This document shows, piece after piece, positions 39,578-47,739 of a DNA stretch of 52,689 bases. Within the stretch, counting starts at the first letter, position 1; every line of letters starts with the position of its first letter. The translations under genes were made by a program, and so were the position numbers. The stretch lies in NCBI GenBank assembly GCA_003598065.1, contig QZKR01000092.1, positions 1 to 52,689 on the forward strand, in the 5' to 3' direction. The notes under the pieces are model-generated. The model did no database searches, was not told the DNA's origin, and worked only from the letters and a program-made list of their open reading frames with translations. This stretch comes from Myxococcales bacterium (GTDB taxonomy: Bacteria; Myxococcota_A; SURF-8).

Positions 39578-40450
39578 TCACTGATCGCCGTAGCGCGCCT
39601 GGAAAAGCTTGTTATATTCCTTGACCCGCAGGTCGTGGTCTGGGTGCTCCTTCTTCCACAGAGCATCCTTGTGCTTCTCGCGGAAGTCGGCGATGGCCCG
39701 GTCGAGATCGGCCGGCTGGGCCGCCTGGGGCGCGTTGCCCTTCAGCTTGGTCTCGCCCATCATCTTCTCGCCGACGCGAATCCAGGCGCGGATGGCGCGC
39801 GGATCGTTGCCGGTGCCGGATTCATCCAGCCAGCGCAGATAATCTGGGTCGGCGTACTGGCGGATGGCCTGGCGGGCGAGATCGACCTTGGCCTCGTACT
39901 GGTTGCCGTACTCGCGGCGAAGATCGCCTTCGATCTTGGCGCGCGCCTGCTTCTGGCCGGTGTGCCATGCGGAATGACGGTCGACCTGCGTCTTGACGTA
40001 GGCCTCATAAAGGTTGTTCGCCTGGCGCTTGTTGAGGCCGTTGAGGTGTGCCCAAGTGCGGAAGTTCGTCTCCGCTTCCTCATCGTAGGGAAGATCGGAG
40101 GGGAGCTCGGGGCGCTTGAACTCGTATTTGTCCGGTGCCTCTGGGCGGCCAGAGGCGGCGTACCAGCGCTGCCAGCCCTCCTCATCCTCCTCCGAGGTGG
40201 GGACGGGAACCTTCTCGCGGCCCAGAAGCTTTTCCAGGTTTTTGTAGGAGCGGCCAAGATCCTCGATCTTCGGGGCCTTGGTGTTGCGGTCCCAGAACTT
40301 CTCCGGGATGTATTCGGGGATTTCGTTTGCCTCCTGGGCGTCGGCGAGCGCCTGCTGGGCGCCGTTGAGAGGTGCGGACCCCGGTTGGGGATTGCCGCCA
40401 CCGCCTGCCGGGTTTTCCGTCAGGAGCGACGATCCTTGTGCTTCAGACAT
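39578..40450 (-). CDS. Scaffolding protein
   Basis: 290 aa, highly charged and helical with a disordered Gly/Pro/Ala N-terminus and a helical, basic C-terminus (HPDHDLRVKEYNKLFQ) suited to coat binding. IPEYIPEKFWDRNTKAPKIE is a recurrent motif in podovirus scaffold proteins. Located between portal-side genes and capsid. Confidence 0.75.
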   Translation of the reverse strand: MSEAQGSSLLTENPAGGGGNPQPGSAPLNGAQQALADAQEANEIPEYIPEKFWDRNTKAPKIEDLGRSYKNLEKLLGREKVPVPTSEEDEEGWQRWYAASGRPEAPDKYEFKRPELPSDLPYDEEAETNFRTWAHLNGLNKRQANNLYEAYVKTQVDRHSAWHTGQKQARAKIEGDLRREYGNQYEAKVDLARQAIRQYADPDYLRWLDESGTGNDPRAIRAWIRVGEKMMGETKLKGNAPQAAQPADLDRAIADFREKHKDALWKKEHPDHDLRVKEYNKLFQARYGDQ

Positions 40451-40476
40451 TCATGCTTCCTTGGTTTGAAACGCGC

Positions 40477-40836
40477 TCACGAATTGAGTAATCCCGCCGG
40501 CGGCCGGAAGTAGGCGGCCATCTGCTCGCGGTATTCGTTCTCGCCCATCCATTCGGCGACAGCCTCGTCGTTCTGGCGCATCGCCGCTGCGAACACCGTG
40601 GCATCGAGGTTGAGATAGCGGGCGACACGCAGAGCGAAGTTGCGCTCGCCGTTGTGGCGGGCCAACTCCATCGGATCGTTGTCCTCGAGCGGCTGAAACA
40701 CCCAGCCCCAGCCGAACAGATCGGCGATAATGCGCCGCCCCTCGGGGGTCCTGGCTATGGCCTGCCAGTCGGTGGCAAGCTGTGCGTCGCGCTGCAGGCG
40801 GCGCTTTCTATCGGCTTCCGTCTTTGGCTTGCTCAT
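40477..40836 (-). CDS. Bbp19-like phage protein
   Basis: 119 aa. RTPEGRRIIADLFGWGWVFQ followed by ARHNGERNFALRVARYLN is the pattern of the Bbp19-like family found between portal and scaffold in BPP-1-like podoviruses. Function not defined. ATG overlaps the upstream stop by four bases. Confidence 0.6.
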   Translation of the reverse strand: MSKPKTEADRKRRLQRDAQLATDWQAIARTPEGRRIIADLFGWGWVFQPLEDNDPMELARHNGERNFALRVARYLNLDATVFAAAMRQNDEAVAEWMGENEYREQMAAYFRPPAGLLNS

Positions 40837-40997
40837 CTAAAGACCGCTAGGAAAAAAAGAGTTGCGGCGTTAAGGACACAAGCAAAGCTTAGCAAATAGA
40901 TGCACGTCCACTGCGCAGGACGTGGCATCACAATCGGAGGCGGCGCGCTCATTTTTTGTAGACGCTCAATCTTGCTCTTGAGCGGATCGCTGGTCAT
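40833..40997 (-). CDS. Small C-terminal-anchored membrane protein, 54 aa
   Basis: Polar N-terminus, then YLLSFACVLNAATLFFLAVF as a transmembrane helix at the C-terminus. ATGA overlap with the Bbp19-like gene. Unknown function. Could be a holin-like or virion-associated peptide. Confidence 0.5.
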   Translation of the reverse strand: MTSDPLKSKIERLQKMSAPPPIVMPRPAQWTCIYLLSFACVLNAATLFFLAVFR

Positions 40998-41009
40998 CTA
41001 GCGGATCTC

Positions 41010-42827
41010 CTATTGCGGGGTGCCGACTTCGGCCATCATCTCGGTATCTGCGCCGGCATTGGCGGCCATGTCCTGCATGCCCTGCATGGCGCGGGGCGAG
41101 CCTTGCACCTGCGTGGCGAGGCGTCCGAGCAATCCCTGAATATCGAGGCCCTGGGCTGTGGCGGCATCGGTGATGGACTTGATCGCCTTGCCGCCGCGCT
41201 CGGCGATCTGCGCCGCGGGAACACCCATGTTTAGCGCCTGCTGACCTTGCGCCACCTGCATCGCCTGCTCGATCCCCTCATCGTCCTTGAGCAGATCGGG
41301 ATCGTTGTTGAACAGATCCCACAGCCAGGCAAAGAGTTTGTTGATGTCGACGTTTGCCTGCACGATCTGCGCTGCCACATCAGGCCCGAACATGCCGATG
41401 AGCTGCATCACCTGCACGATGCCGTTGGCCGACTGCTGCTTCTGTGCCGTGGCGATGGGTGACACGTACTCGACGGTGAACTCCTGGCCCTGGATTTCCT
41501 GCGGCGGCTGCGGCAGCAGACCTTGACGCGAGAGGATGCCGAACACGCGCTCGACCAGAGGACCGAGCATCTCGCTCTCGAGGCGGCCGATAAGCGGGCC
41601 GAAGAGGCGCATCTGCTCGGTTGTGCGCTGGATGACCTCGGTTGCCGTCATATTGGCACGGTCGGTCATCCTGAGCAGGTCGGCGTAGAAGGTGCGCAGC
41701 ACCTGCTCGCGCAATGCCTGGATGTCCTCGACGACCATCTGCACGCCCTGCAGCGACACGGGCTGCAGCATCACGCCGTCGTTGGGATTGCCGCGCCAGT
41801 AGTTTATGCCGCCGGGCTGGGTGCGGGTCTGGCCGACGACACCATCATCGCGCAGCCACATCGGAGGATCGGCCGCCTTCTGCAGCAGCTTGATCTTGGT
41901 CAAGGCCATGGCCTGCAGCATCTTCACATCGGGAAGCGCCACCATGCCCGGGCCGCGGCCGTAGATTTCGCCGGCGTACTTCGACCAGCGGGGAATGAGG
42001 TAGGGGAACTCGGGGAAGCCCGAGGTCTCGAGTTCCTCGCAGGTCTCATGCTCAAAATAGCACGAGGCCCAGGGCATGTTCTCGGTGTCCTTCTTGCCGT
42101 ACTCGCGCTCCTCGCGGGGGAACACGGCATGCACGACAACGACCATCTCGTCGTACTTCTTGTCCTCGTAGAGATCCTTGACGCGGTCGGAGATTTCCCA
42201 GCCGTGCGCCTGCTTCATCTGCATCATCTGGCGCACGGTGTAGGTGGTCTTGCGGAACACTGTGTCGACACGGCCCTCGCCGTTCTCGGCGAAAACGATT
42301 TCCGACAGCGGGCGGGCTTCGAACATCAGCCCGCCGTCATCGCGTTGCCCGACGAACAGCGCCGCAGTCCCGAACGACCCAAGATCCAGGTAGACCTCGT
42401 GCAAAGCGGTGGTGAAGTTGGTCCCCGGCTGATAGAGCCGCTGCCACATCACCTCCTCGACGTCCGCCAGGTACTTCTGCACCATGGGGCTTTCGTTGAG
42501 ATCGAGGGTTTCCCCGTTCTCGCCCAACTGGACGCCGACCATACGCAGCGAAAACCATTTCGAGGCGGGGTTGGTCGCCATGCCATGCAGGCCGGCCGCT
42601 AGCATCTCGTTGGCCATGATGCCGGTGGGGTCGAAGACCTTGGTCATCTTCTTTTCGCCGGCCGTGCGCATGCCGACGAAATCGATCTTGCGCGGGGAGA
42701 TGACCTCGCCGATCTCCTGCCAGTGCGCCTCGACGTTGGTGCGCTCGGAAGAGCCCTTCAAATCGTCAAAGCGGCGCTTCAGCCGCTCGATGAGCTCGTC
42801 GGCTTTCTTCCCCTCGGATTTTGCCAT
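41010..42827 (-). CDS. Portal (head-tail connector, T7 gp8-like)
   Basis: 605 aa. ERTNVEAHWQEIGEVISPRK, DPTGIMANEMLAAGLHGMAT and NPASKWFSLRM mark the podovirus head-to-tail connector family. PWASCYFEHETCEELETSGF, YLIPRWSKYAGEIYGRGPGM and MTATEVIQRTTEQMRLFGPL complete it. The C-terminal Gln/Ala-rich region is likely the barrel. It forms the dodecameric DNA gate. Confidence 0.93.
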   Translation of the reverse strand: MAKSEGKKADELIERLKRRFDDLKGSSERTNVEAHWQEIGEVISPRKIDFVGMRTAGEKKMTKVFDPTGIMANEMLAAGLHGMATNPASKWFSLRMVGVQLGENGETLDLNESPMVQKYLADVEEVMWQRLYQPGTNFTTALHEVYLDLGSFGTAALFVGQRDDGGLMFEARPLSEIVFAENGEGRVDTVFRKTTYTVRQMMQMKQAHGWEISDRVKDLYEDKKYDEMVVVVHAVFPREEREYGKKDTENMPWASCYFEHETCEELETSGFPEFPYLIPRWSKYAGEIYGRGPGMVALPDVKMLQAMALTKIKLLQKAADPPMWLRDDGVVGQTRTQPGGINYWRGNPNDGVMLQPVSLQGVQMVVEDIQALREQVLRTFYADLLRMTDRANMTATEVIQRTTEQMRLFGPLIGRLESEMLGPLVERVFGILSRQGLLPQPPQEIQGQEFTVEYVSPIATAQKQQSANGIVQVMQLIGMFGPDVAAQIVQANVDINKLFAWLWDLFNNDPDLLKDDEGIEQAMQVAQGQQALNMGVPAAQIAERGGKAIKSITDAATAQGLDIQGLLGRLATQVQGSPRAMQGMQDMAANAGADTEMMAEVGTPQ

Positions 42828-42833
42828 TGAGGC

Positions 42834-43031
42834 TTACCCGCCCAATACTGGGGCAGTTGTAGGAGCAGCGTCGGTCACGCCGCCGGCGCCTGTGAGCATG
42901 GTCGCCGAGTATCCAGAGGTGCTGGCACGGCGAGCCGCGGTCTGGCGCTCGCGCGTGGCGTCGATCTTGGAATCCCGTTCGGGGATGGGGGCTGGGGGAG
43001 CCTGGGGTTGGGGAGGCTTGCTGCCGCACAT
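42834..43031 (-). CDS. MCGGKK-type mini-protein, copy 7 (divergent)
   Basis: 65 aa, last and most divergent member of the tandem set, immediately upstream of the portal. Starts MCGSKPPQPQAPPAP, has a helical/Arg middle (DATRERQTAARRASTSG), and ends VLGG rather than SFGSELG. The shared MCG start and Pro-rich segment make it a family member. Confidence 0.65.
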   Translation of the reverse strand: MCGSKPPQPQAPPAPIPERDSKIDATRERQTAARRASTSGYSATMLTGAGGVTDAAPTTAPVLGG

Positions 43032-43036
43032 TCGTG

Positions 43037-43216
43037 TCAACTCCCGCTGGTTCCGCCGAGCTCGGATCCGAAGCTCGATGCGGTTGAGGTGTTTGTCTGC
43101 GGCGCCGTGGTGGTGGTGAACATGCCCGCCTGCTCCCGCCGCGAGGGCGTCGCCTGCGTCTTGACGTCGACGGCAGCCGGTGGTGTTGAGCTTTTCGAGC
43201 CTCCGCCTCCACACAT
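43037..43216 (-). CDS. MCGGKK-type mini-protein, copy 6
   Basis: 59 aa: MCGGGGSKSSTPPAAV at the start and SSFGSELGGTSGS at the end. It has the two family signatures with a short polar centre. Two bases separate it from copy 5. Confidence 0.7.
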   Translation of the reverse strand: MCGGGGSKSSTPPAAVDVKTQATPSRREQAGMFTTTTAPQTNTSTASSFGSELGGTSGS

Positions 43217-43218
43217 AT

Positions 43219-43419
43219 TCAGCCTCCAAGAACGCTTGCCGTGACGCCGCCAGGCGCCGGGTTGCCGCTGCCGCCGAGCGTCTGCGGATCGACAGAGCCG
43301 TCGGCCACACGCCGCTGCGTGGCACCCGACGCTTCCGCTGCCGTATCCGCCCCACGGGTGGCGATGGTCGGATCTGGCTTGGGAGCCGGCGGGGGCGTTT
43401 GTTTCTTTCCGCCACACAT
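43219..43419 (-). CDS. MCGGKK-type mini-protein, copy 5
   Basis: 66 aa: MCGGKKQTPPPAPKPDP at the start. The end reads TASVLGG and lacks the SFGSELG motif. Centre has EASGATQRRVADGS. ATGA overlap with copy 4. Confidence 0.7.
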   Translation of the reverse strand: MCGGKKQTPPPAPKPDPTIATRGADTAAEASGATQRRVADGSVDPQTLGGSGNPAPGGVTASVLGG

Positions 43420-43586
43420 CAGTTCTGTCCTCCGAGCTCGGAGCCAAAGGAAGCCTGCTGGCCCTCGGGGCTCATGGTTGCAGCATTACGCACGACGCCA
43501 TCCTGATCGACGCCATAGCCCGGCTTCGCGGGCGGTGCCGGAGCAGGAGCCGGGGCGGGCGCTGCCGATTTCTTGCCGCCGCACAT
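43419..43586 (-). CDS. MCGGKK-type mini-protein, copy 4
   Basis: 55 aa: MCGGKKSAAPAPAPAPAP at the start, GQQASFGSELGGQN at the end. Overlaps its neighbours on both sides by one to four bases. It falls below the usual 60-codon cut-off for gene calling. Confidence 0.7.
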   Translation of the reverse strand: MCGGKKSAAPAPAPAPAPPAKPGYGVDQDGVVRNAATMSPEGQQASFGSELGGQN

Positions 43587-43756
43587 CAGCCGGTTGCCCC
43601 CAGCTCAGAGCCGAACGAGGTCTGCGTCTGCGAATTTGTTGTCGCGGCGAGCTTCTGCTGCCCGCTCATGTCGTTCGACTTGTCGGCAACCGCAAACGGG
43701 TTGGCCTGCGGCACCACGGGAGCGGGCGTTGGGGCTTTCTTCTTGCCACCACACAT
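43586..43756 (-). CDS. MCGGKK-type mini-protein, copy 3
   Basis: 56 aa: MCGGKKKAPTPAPVVPQ at the start, QTQTSFGSELGATG at the end, with SGQQKLAATTNS in between, close to the QQQLAAAQN of copy 1. Its reading frame is open upstream but the MCGGKK start is shared with the other copies. Confidence 0.7.
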   Translation of the reverse strand: MCGGKKKAPTPAPVVPQANPFAVADKSNDMSGQQKLAATTNSQTQTSFGSELGATG

Positions 43757-43760
43757 GGGA

Positions 43761-43952
43761 TCACCCTTGGCTAGTTCCGAGCTCGGCTCCAAAAGAAGCC
43801 GGCTTCTGGTCATCGGTGGATGAGATCACGTTGGCAGCCGCTGCCCGACGCGCCGCTTCATCGGCAGCGGCCTGGGAAGCCCGTGACGTCGACATGTCAG
43901 TGACTGGCGCCGGCGCGGGGGCAGGAGCGGATTTCTTCTTACCTCCGCACAT
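43761..43952 (-). CDS. MCGGKK-type mini-protein, copy 2
   Basis: 63 aa: MCGGKKKSAPAPAPAPV at the start, KPASFGAELGTSQG at the end. The middle is Ala-rich and helical (QAAADEAARRAAAANV). Start overlaps the stop of copy 1. Confidence 0.7.
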   Translation of the reverse strand: MCGGKKKSAPAPAPAPVTDMSTSRASQAAADEAARRAAAANVISSTDDQKPASFGAELGTSQG

Positions 43953-44158
43953 CAGGCACCTCCTGGTGTGGCAGTGGCTGATGTCGTGCCGGAAAGCTCC
44001 GAGCCGAACGACGCCTGCGAGGTCGAGACTGGGTTCTGCGCTGCCGCCAACTGCTGCTGGCTCGCCGTGCTGCCGCGATCTGCGGCGTCATAGTCGAACG
44101 TCGTCGGCGGCGTGGGCGGCGGGGGTCTCTGCTCTTTGGCCTTCGATCCGAAACACAT
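43952..44158 (-). CDS. MCGGKK-type mini-protein, copy 1
   Basis: 68 aa: MCFGSKAKEQRPPPPTPP at the start and SQASFGSELSGTTSA near the end. First gene of the tandem set, after the acetyltransferase-like gene. The invariant Cys2 would be N-terminal after Met removal, though no signal peptide precedes it. Confidence 0.7.
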   Translation of the reverse strand: MCFGSKAKEQRPPPPTPPTTFDYDAADRGSTASQQQLAAAQNPVSTSQASFGSELSGTTSATATPGGA

Positions 44159-44174
44159 CTCTTCGCACCCTTGC

Positions 44175-44696
44175 TCAAGCAGCGCTCTTGTCGGCGCGCA
44201 CGAAATGCGGCTCGAGAATGGCGCTGTCCTCCTCGCGCAACCAGATGAAGCGCGTGAAATCTTCCCCGTCCTTGCCGTAACGGCGCATGGTGAACTCTCG
44301 CTTGCCGCCAGCAGCCTCGATCAGCTTGTGCGCTTCCTCATAGTCGGACTTGGAATCGCAATGGATGCGATGGCCCTTGCACACCTTGAGAATCTCGTTG
44401 GCTTCCTTGCGCGCCCAGCGGACCAGCTCTATGGCGACGTTTTTGAAGTCGTCGGTGCCGAACATCCAGATGGACCACACGCCGGGCCAATCCTCGGTGA
44501 AGGCGAGAGCCGCAGCGGGCTTGCCCTTCCACCAGGCGACCTGGCCGCGGCCTAGGTTCCTGATCTGCGCATGCGCTTCCATCGCCAACTGCAAGGGATT
44601 GTCATGCGGGCGCAGGGCGTAGATCTCCGCCTTGTCGCGCTCGCGCATGTTCATGATGATGAATTCTAGGTCGTTGTAGGTGATATCGGTGAGCAT
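44175..44696 (-). CDS. GNAT-like protein (T7 gp13-like/DUF2833)
   Basis: 173 aa with the acetyltransferase-like order: strand-helix start (DLEFIIMNMRERDKAEIYAL), central WWKGKPAAALAFTEDWPGVW, WSIWMFGTDDFKNVAIELVR, HRIHCDSKSDYEEAHKLIEA, and C-terminal FTRFIWLREE. Similar proteins sit near the portal and terminase of podoviruses. The expected acetyl-CoA loop (Q/RxxGxG/A) is not evident, so it may be structural rather than catalytic. Confidence 0.65.
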   Translation of the reverse strand: MLTDITYNDLEFIIMNMRERDKAEIYALRPHDNPLQLAMEAHAQIRNLGRGQVAWWKGKPAAALAFTEDWPGVWSIWMFGTDDFKNVAIELVRWARKEANEILKVCKGHRIHCDSKSDYEEAHKLIEAAGGKREFTMRRYGKDGEDFTRFIWLREEDSAILEPHFVRADKSAA

Positions 44697-44746
44697 TCAG
44701 ACAGGCTCTAGCTCCGCTGGTATCCCATCCCAAAGTGTGTCGATGG

Positions 44747-46198
44747 TCAGAATGGGTTGTAATCCAGACCCGCCGATGTCTGCCTGACCTCCCGCTCGTA
44801 GGCTTCCGGGTCGTTGATCTTGAACGGGTCGTAGCTCATGTGGGCTGTGTGGCGGTGAAGATCCATCTTCATCTCGCCGCCGGCGAACGTGAGGCATAGC
44901 GCATCCGCTTTGTTGGGGCTCTTGATGCCCCGCTTCTTCATCTCGTCCTTGGACTCGATCTTCAGCTTGCCTGAGGATTCTAGCTTGTACTTTGGGGAGA
45001 CAAGCTCGCCCTTGAGAGCCAGATCCTTGGGCATGGTGACGGCGCGGGATTCAAACCACTCGCGCACCTGCCACCAGAGTTCATCCCTCAGGCGCAGATA
45101 GCGCTGCGGGTCAGCCGATGGCGCCTCGCCGACGTTGATGCCGCGTACCGGTAGACCTAATTCACGCAGGCGATCGACGACACCGCCGCCCATGCCGATC
45201 ACGTCGACATTGATGGCGGATGGCTTCATCTCCAGCGGCGTCTCGCGGTACTCGCGCACGATGACGCCGGCGGTCTGCATCAGGTCGAACTTCTTCCACT
45301 CGCGCACCGGCTCGATTAGCGTATTGCCGCGGCGTTTGGCGAGTGCGGTGGAGTCATCTCCGAACCTTGCAACGTCTAGCCCCCACACCACGGCGGACTC
45401 TGAGGGCGATACGTCGCGGTCAATGGCCGCCTCGATGAGACCAAGCGGAATGACGGCGTTGTCTTCGGAGAGCGGGAAGTTGCCTTCCACGCGCACCCGG
45501 TAGACGTTTGAATCGGCGCCGTACTCGCGTTTGATCTCTTCGACGTAGGCCGCCATGCCGGGCAGGGCAACCGAGGTGCAGGGAACGTGGAACGGCTCCC
45601 AGCTCGCGGCATTCTCATGGAACGCGCGGTAGAAGTACCCTTCCGGCCGCGTCGGGTTCCCGCACATGACAACCATGGCGTTGGCGCCGGTGAGGGCGCC
45701 GCCTGCGGTCTCGAAGATGATGTCCTCGATGCCCGAGGCCTCTTCGATCACGAACAGCAGGTTTTCAGAGTGGAACCCCTGCAATGCCTCCGGCCGCTCC
45801 GGACGAGCGGTACGCGCGACCGCGAACGCGCCCTCCGGGTCGGCCTTGATGGAAACGCGCTCCACCGAGACTTCGATCATGTCCTTGAGGAAGTCGGGGA
45901 GCTCGCGCCACCATTTGGCGACCTCGGCCCACACGACATCCCGCAACTGGTCTTGAGAGTTGGCGGTAACAGGGATCTTACACGGACGGTGGAACAACAG
46001 GAACCACAGGATCAGCCAGGCTTCGAAGGCCGACTTGCCGACACCATGGCCGGCGCGGATGGCGATGCGGCGTTTGCCGTTGCCGATCGCCTCGAGCACA
46101 TCTTCCTGCCAGGGCTGCGGCTTAGCCCTCAGAGCCTCTTTCACGAACAGGAGCGGGGATAGCTTCCACGCGCGGACCTTCTGTTGCCAGAGCTCCAT
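44747..46198 (-). CDS. terL: Terminase large subunit
   Basis: 483 aa. Walker A AGHGVGKS (49-56), Walker B LLFVIEE (147-153), coupling motif region VVMCGNPTRPEG (176-187). Nuclease motifs GLDVARFGDD (Asp275), INVDVIGMGGG and PNKADALCLTF. It translocates DNA into the prohead and cuts concatemers. It overlaps the small subunit by 77 bases. Confidence 0.93.
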   Translation of the reverse strand: MELWQQKVRAWKLSPLLFVKEALRAKPQPWQEDVLEAIGNGKRRIAIRAGHGVGKSAFEAWLILWFLLFHRPCKIPVTANSQDQLRDVVWAEVAKWWRELPDFLKDMIEVSVERVSIKADPEGAFAVARTARPERPEALQGFHSENLLFVIEEASGIEDIIFETAGGALTGANAMVVMCGNPTRPEGYFYRAFHENAASWEPFHVPCTSVALPGMAAYVEEIKREYGADSNVYRVRVEGNFPLSEDNAVIPLGLIEAAIDRDVSPSESAVVWGLDVARFGDDSTALAKRRGNTLIEPVREWKKFDLMQTAGVIVREYRETPLEMKPSAINVDVIGMGGGVVDRLRELGLPVRGINVGEAPSADPQRYLRLRDELWWQVREWFESRAVTMPKDLALKGELVSPKYKLESSGKLKIESKDEMKKRGIKSPNKADALCLTFAGGEMKMDLHRHTAHMSYDPFKINDPEAYEREVRQTSAGLDYNPF

Positions 46199-46622
46199 CG
46201 ATCACCTTGTGCTCGGTTGCCTCGGCGAGAGACCGGATGTAATCCTCGAACGCCACGTTGATGGTCACCGTCTGGTTGATGTCGGTGGTGGTGCGCTCGC
46301 CGTAGGTCTTGGGCTTCTCTTTGCCCATCTGCCATTTCTCGGCGTCGATCATCACCCGGGCAGCGGCTGGGTCTAAAGCGCCGAGCCGCACCTGGTCGCT
46401 GATCCAATCGATGTAGTCTTGTCTTGCATCAGCACGCTCTTCGCGCGCGCGCGCGAAATTGTCGCTGAAATCACGATAAACACGCTTCCAGCGGTACAGC
46501 GTCGACTTGTCCGGCATTCCCTCCATGGCGCATATCTCGGCCACAGGGACGCGGTTGGCGACGAGTTCGCAGATTTGCTCGCCGAGTTCTGCGCTGTAGA
46601 TAGACGGACGCCCACGAGACAT
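46122..46622 (-). CDS. terS: Terminase small subunit
   Basis: 166 aa. N-terminal helix-turn-helix (ICELVANRVPVAEICAMEGM, TLYRWKRVYRDF), then a helical oligomerisation region and MIDAEKWQMGKEKPKTYGER, common in phage small terminases. The C-terminal part likely binds TerL. The ATG overlaps the previous stop by one base. Confidence 0.85.
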   Translation of the reverse strand: MSRGRPSIYSAELGEQICELVANRVPVAEICAMEGMPDKSTLYRWKRVYRDFSDNFARAREERADARQDYIDWISDQVRLGALDPAAARVMIDAEKWQMGKEKPKTYGERTTTDINQTVTINVAFEDYIRSLAEATEHKVIDGALATEGPRVEAIPAPVRERGSEG

Positions 46623-46867
46623 CAGTGCACCCGGTCCTTCTTGGCATACACAAAGGAAGCACTATCGAGGAACGTGAAGCCGCCGTAGCAGAAGGCGGCC
46701 CATGTCTCCATGATCTCGTGATGGCTTTCCTTGCGGACCTCATCGCGCCAGCGGGTGAAGTCTTCTCTTGGCATGAGGATGCCGATGGCACCGGGGTCTA
46801 TGCCCTCTTCGGCGAGACGCTCATGGAAGGAGCGCAGGGCTTCGCAGATGCTAGTTGTTCGCGCCAT
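46622..46867 (-). CDS. Hypothetical protein upstream of terminase, 81 aa
   Basis: ATG 46867 lies within the end of the preceding 58-aa gene. ALRSFHERLAEEGIDPGAIG and MPREDFTRWRDEVRKESHHE are helical. C-terminus ends FCYGGFTFLDSASFVYAKKD. Unknown. First-operon position suggests a packaging or late accessory role. Confidence 0.55.
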   Translation of the reverse strand: MARTTSICEALRSFHERLAEEGIDPGAIGILMPREDFTRWRDEVRKESHHEIMETWAAFCYGGFTFLDSASFVYAKKDRVH

Positions 46868-47027
46868 GGACGATGCGTTGCCAGCGGTTGGCGTTGATGG
46901 GGACCACCTTGTCACCGGGTGACAGGTCTTCGGGGCGGGCGATGTCGACCTCCTTACGCTCCTTGTCGAAGCGCATGGCGTAGTCCTCGACACCTGAGAG
47001 CGCGATGAGGATATCCCAGACGGTCAT
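46851..47027 (-). CDS. First gene of the late operon, 58 aa
   Basis: ATG 47027 with AAGGAAA upstream. Begins MTVWDILIALSGVEDYAMRF and ends in a beta-like segment (SPGDKVVPINANRW). Follows the long late leader. No family recognised. Confidence 0.55.
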   Translation of the reverse strand: MTVWDILIALSGVEDYAMRFDKERKEVDIARPEDLSPGDKVVPINANRWQRIVHGANN

Positions 47028-47449
47028 CGTGGGTTTCCTTTTTGCGAGCGTGGTCGAAGGGCGATGCCCCGGAGGTGCCCCATGTCGGGCATCGCCCTTC
47101 TATTCGCGGTGTCGACGGCCACGAATGGAATTTGGCTTTGTCAGCAGGTGCCAATGTTCCCGTTCAGGCGCTTTTGGCCTTTGGCAGGGGGTGACAGACG
47201 GAATTGTTCCCGTTCGGGAACTGGACTCCATCTCGTCGCAAAGTCGGAAAACGAACAGTGCTGCGCTTTGGTATTTCCAGTCTACCTGGGGCATCTTTCC
47301 TCCGGCCCATCGTTTTTCCATGCAGCAACAGCCCTTCAGCGTCGAATAAGGGTGCGGGGCTTTGCTGATTTGGGAGGTTCGAATTGGGCTAGAAATGCAA
47401 ATTGCCTCACGGGCTTTTTGAGGCTCCGGAGGCAATTCAACAGCTAACA
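47028..47449 (-). other. Late leader (~420 nt) with two hairpins, no gene seen
   Basis: Between the candidate late promoter and the first late gene. Hairpin A, 47400-47437: AATTGCCTC pairs with GAGGCAATT, with T-rich sequence after it on the minus strand. Hairpin B, 47056-47100: a perfect 14-bp stem (GAAGGGCGATGCCC and complement, 17-nt loop) close to the first gene. The frames in between are short and Cys/Arg/Ser-rich, not protein-like. The layout suggests attenuation or antitermination control of late transcription. Confidence 0.5.
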
Positions 47450-47455
47450 ATCAAA

Positions 47456-47484
47456 TCAATACCGTGTAATCACGGGAAAGTCAA
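47456..47484 (-). promoter_or_regulatory. Candidate late promoter with palindromic operator
   Basis: On the minus strand: -35 TTGACT (47479-47484), 17-bp spacer, -10 TATTGA (47456-47461). The spacer contains the perfect palindrome CCGTG-N4-CACGG (47462-47475). The same motif recurs in relaxed form near 47740-47815. It would fire the 30-kb late operon. Confidence 0.6.
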
Positions 47485-47523
47485 TAATATACCGGGGATT
47501 GCCGGAAAATTCTTCGACCCTGA

Positions 47524-47703
47524 TCATTGTTCGGCGGCTACCTTGCGCTTTGCCCGTTTGTCGGCATCGAAGACCAGGCGCTTGACCATCCCCGTGCGGT
47601 CGAGTTGCGGGCGCTCGGCGAACCGCAGCCGGTCCAGGGCGGCAAGGAACTCCTCGCCTTCGTCGCTGTCGGTTCGGATGGAGAAAAGCTTCTGTCTGGG
47701 CAT
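47524..47703 (-). CDS. Ribbon-helix-helix regulator, 59 aa
   Basis: ATG 47703. FSIRTDSDEGEEFLAALDRL is the RHH strand plus first helix and LDRTGMVKRLVFDADKRAKR the second. It sits between the candidate late promoter and a divergent promoter, each with a related palindrome, so it probably represses both and itself. The start is 7 bases from its -10, so it is probably leaderless. Confidence 0.65.
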   Translation of the reverse strand: MPRQKLFSIRTDSDEGEEFLAALDRLRFAERPQLDRTGMVKRLVFDADKRAKRKVAAEQ

Positions 47704-47710
47704 GACCGGG

Positions 47711-47739
47711 AGACTAATCCAGCCCGTGTCAAGCGTCAA
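47711..47739 (-). promoter_or_regulatory. Promoter of the RHH gene
   Basis: -35 TTGACG (47734-47739), 17-bp spacer, -10-like TAGTCT (47711-47716), then 7 bases to the ATG. The -10 is weak, but the -35 and spacing are good. Confidence 0.5.

Noticed and set aside
41523..42602. 359-codon plus-strand frame antisense to the portal
   Set aside because: His/Leu/Asp-rich sequence typical of the antisense of a conserved gene; the portal is unambiguous.
47100..47450. 116-codon minus-strand frame in the late leader
   Set aside because: Cys/Arg/Ser-rich composition, no ribosome-binding site, and it covers the leader hairpin region.
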